Positions 63,047 through 64,000 of a DNA stretch of 64,000 bases are shown here, in pieces. The position numbers and the translations under genes were made by a program. The stretch comes from Pseudomonas sp. CBZ-4. Its GTDB lineage: Bacteria > Pseudomonadota > Gammaproteobacteria > Pseudomonadales > Pseudomonadaceae. The stretch spans positions 1 through 64,000 of the forward strand of contig NZ_ANNV01000098.1 of NCBI RefSeq assembly GCF_000346755.1, in the 5' to 3' direction. The notes below the pieces were generated by a model, which was not told the DNA's origin, searched no databases, and saw only the letters and a list, made by a program, of their open reading frames with translations. Every line of letters begins with the position of its first letter. The first letter of the stretch is position 1.

Positions 63047-64000
63047 TTACTCGGCCAGCTTGAAGGTAATGAAGCTGGCACGTCCCTGACGCAACACACG
63101 CATCGACACCGAGCGATTCTTCGGCAGCGCCTTGGCGATGTCGGTGAACTGCTTGGTGCTGTCGATCGCCTGATTGTTCAGGTGGGTGATGACATCACCT
63201 GGCTGCAGGCCGATCAGGGAAGCAGGACCGTCCTGCACTTCCTTGATCACCACGCCACTCTTGAGGTCGAAGCTTTTCTTCTGCTCATCGGTCAGCTCGA
63301 CCACGGCAATGCCCAAACGATTGCTGCTGCGCTCGACACCCGGCTTGGCGTTGCCCAGGGCATCCAGCGTGGCGCCTTCCTCAGGGATGGCACCCACCGT
63401 CAGCTCAACGGTCTGGCGCTTGCCTTCGCGGATCACTTCAAGCTTGGCCTTGCTGCCCGCCTTGAGCGCGCCGACCAGATGGGGCAGATCCGCCGACATG
63501 ACGATCGGCTGGCCGTTCATGGTCAGGATCACGTCACCTACCTGCAAACCACCTTTGGCCGCAGGGCCATCGTCCTGGATCTGTGCAACCAGGGCACCTG
63601 CCGGTTTGTCGAGACCAAACGACTCAGCCAGGTCCTTGTTCACTTCCTGGATCACCACGCCCAACCAGCCACGGCTGACCTTGCCACCGCTTTTCAGCTG
63701 GTTGGAAACGTCCATGGCCACGTCGATCGGGATGGCGAACGACACGCCCATGAAACCACCGGAACGGGTGTAGATCTGCGAGTTGATACCCACCACTTCG
63801 CCGGCCAGGTTGAACAGCGGACCGCCGGAGTTGCCCGGGTTGATCGGCACGTCGGTCTGGATGAACGGCACGTAGTTCTCGTTCGGCAGGCTGCGGCCAA
63901 TGGCGCTGACGATACCTTGGGTCACGGTGTGGTCAAAGCCAAACGGCGAACCGATGGCGACCACCCACTGCCCGGCTTTCAAGTCCTGGGATTTACCCAG
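63047..64000 (-). CDS. mucD: DegP/MucD-type periplasmic serine protease, C-terminal part (5' end outside window)
   Basis: The visible 317 residues are the C-terminal two-thirds of an HtrA-family protease. [17 protein letters not shown] and the catalytic Ser in GNSGGP are present, followed by two PDZ domains (about [16 protein letters not shown] and [13 protein letters not shown] onward). The catalytic His and Asp and the signal peptide lie beyond position 64000. MucD is assigned by its usual place in Pseudomonas and its two-PDZ layout; DegP is the alternative. Confidence 0.87.
   Translation of the reverse strand: MGKSQDLKAGQWVVAIGSPFGFDHTVTQGIVSAIGRSLPNENYVPFIQTDVPINPGNSGGPLFNLAGEVVGINSQIYTRSGGFMGVSFAIPIDVAMDVSNQLKSGGKVSRGWLGVVIQEVNKDLAESFGLDKPAGALVAQIQDDGPAAKGGLQVGDVILTMNGQPIVMSADLPHLVGALKAGSKAKLEVIREGKRQTVELTVGAIPEEGATLDALGNAKPGVERSSNRLGIAVVELTDEQKKSFDLKSGVVIKEVQDGPASLIGLQPGDVITHLNNQAIDSTKQFTDIAKALPKNRSVSMRVLRQGRASFITFKLAE

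Overview
This is a GC-rich chromosomal window from a Pseudomonas of the fluorescens group. The evidence is recall of gene families and gene order: purC - MBL hydrolase - bamC - dapA - gcvR - bcp - perM - tusA - bepA on the right edge follows the order I recall from P. aeruginosa. Scattered copies of the REP sequence GTGGGAGCTGGCTTGCC (and the GCGGGCTTGCCCGC variant), usually in inverted pairs, are also typical of this group. Most of the window is ordinary, densely packed metabolism and regulation. No gene-free stretch exceeds 300 bases; the longest (40224-40479, about 256 bases) holds a REP pair.

Layout. 1-7.8 kb: MoxR ATPase/VWA pair, 5-oxoprolinase genes pxpA-pxpB-pxpC (minus strand) with a divergent LysR regulator, then a minus-strand group (class II amidotransferase, DUF2937-like protein, small membrane protein). 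7.8-15.4 kb: S9 oligopeptidase, cyclic-nucleotide-binding protein, spermidine-synthase-like methyltransferase, HNH nuclease YajD, SPOUT RNA methyltransferase, a degenerate M61-like peptidase, YcgN and a nitroreductase. 15.5-22.6 kb: two tandem paralogous giant proteins (1179 and 1156 aa) with C-terminal OspG/NleH-like kinase folds. They are the strongest candidates for something new: both N-termini look like type III secretion signals, and a degenerate hrp-box-like sequence lies upstream of the first gene. 22.7-28 kb: 2-hydroxyacid dehydrogenase, YcgL, RNase D, a methyltransferase and a glutamylpolyamine-synthetase-like enzyme.

27.6-33.4 kb: cyanate detoxification (cynR, cynT, cynS) followed by a secreted protein with two duplicated Cache modules, then pobA with divergent pobR. 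33.4-42.8 kb: three LysR-controlled units, including a secreted MBL-fold protein with unusual metal ligands, and an arginine-transaminase-pathway pair (5-guanidino-2-oxopentanoate decarboxylase plus aldehyde dehydrogenase) followed by a CynX/NimT-type transporter. 42.8-49.3 kb: HpcD-like isomerase, LysR, VOC protein, an MHS tricarboxylate-type symporter overlapping a ModA-like periplasmic binding protein with no ABC partners, and a beta-propeller protein. 49.3-55.1 kb is a looser, partly more AT-rich accessory stretch: a small lipoprotein, a HigBA-like module, SDR, AraC regulator, MFS efflux protein, a RelBE-like module and a tRNA-Ser(CGA). 55.2-64 kb is conserved core: purC through bepA and the 3' part of a MucD/DegP serine protease running off the window.

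Small genes under 60 aa that automated callers could miss are given at 33162, 44215, 44970 and 54167. Start codons were moved inward where the upstream frame is REP sequence or lacks a ribosome-binding site. All functional assignments come from motif recognition; no database search was possible.
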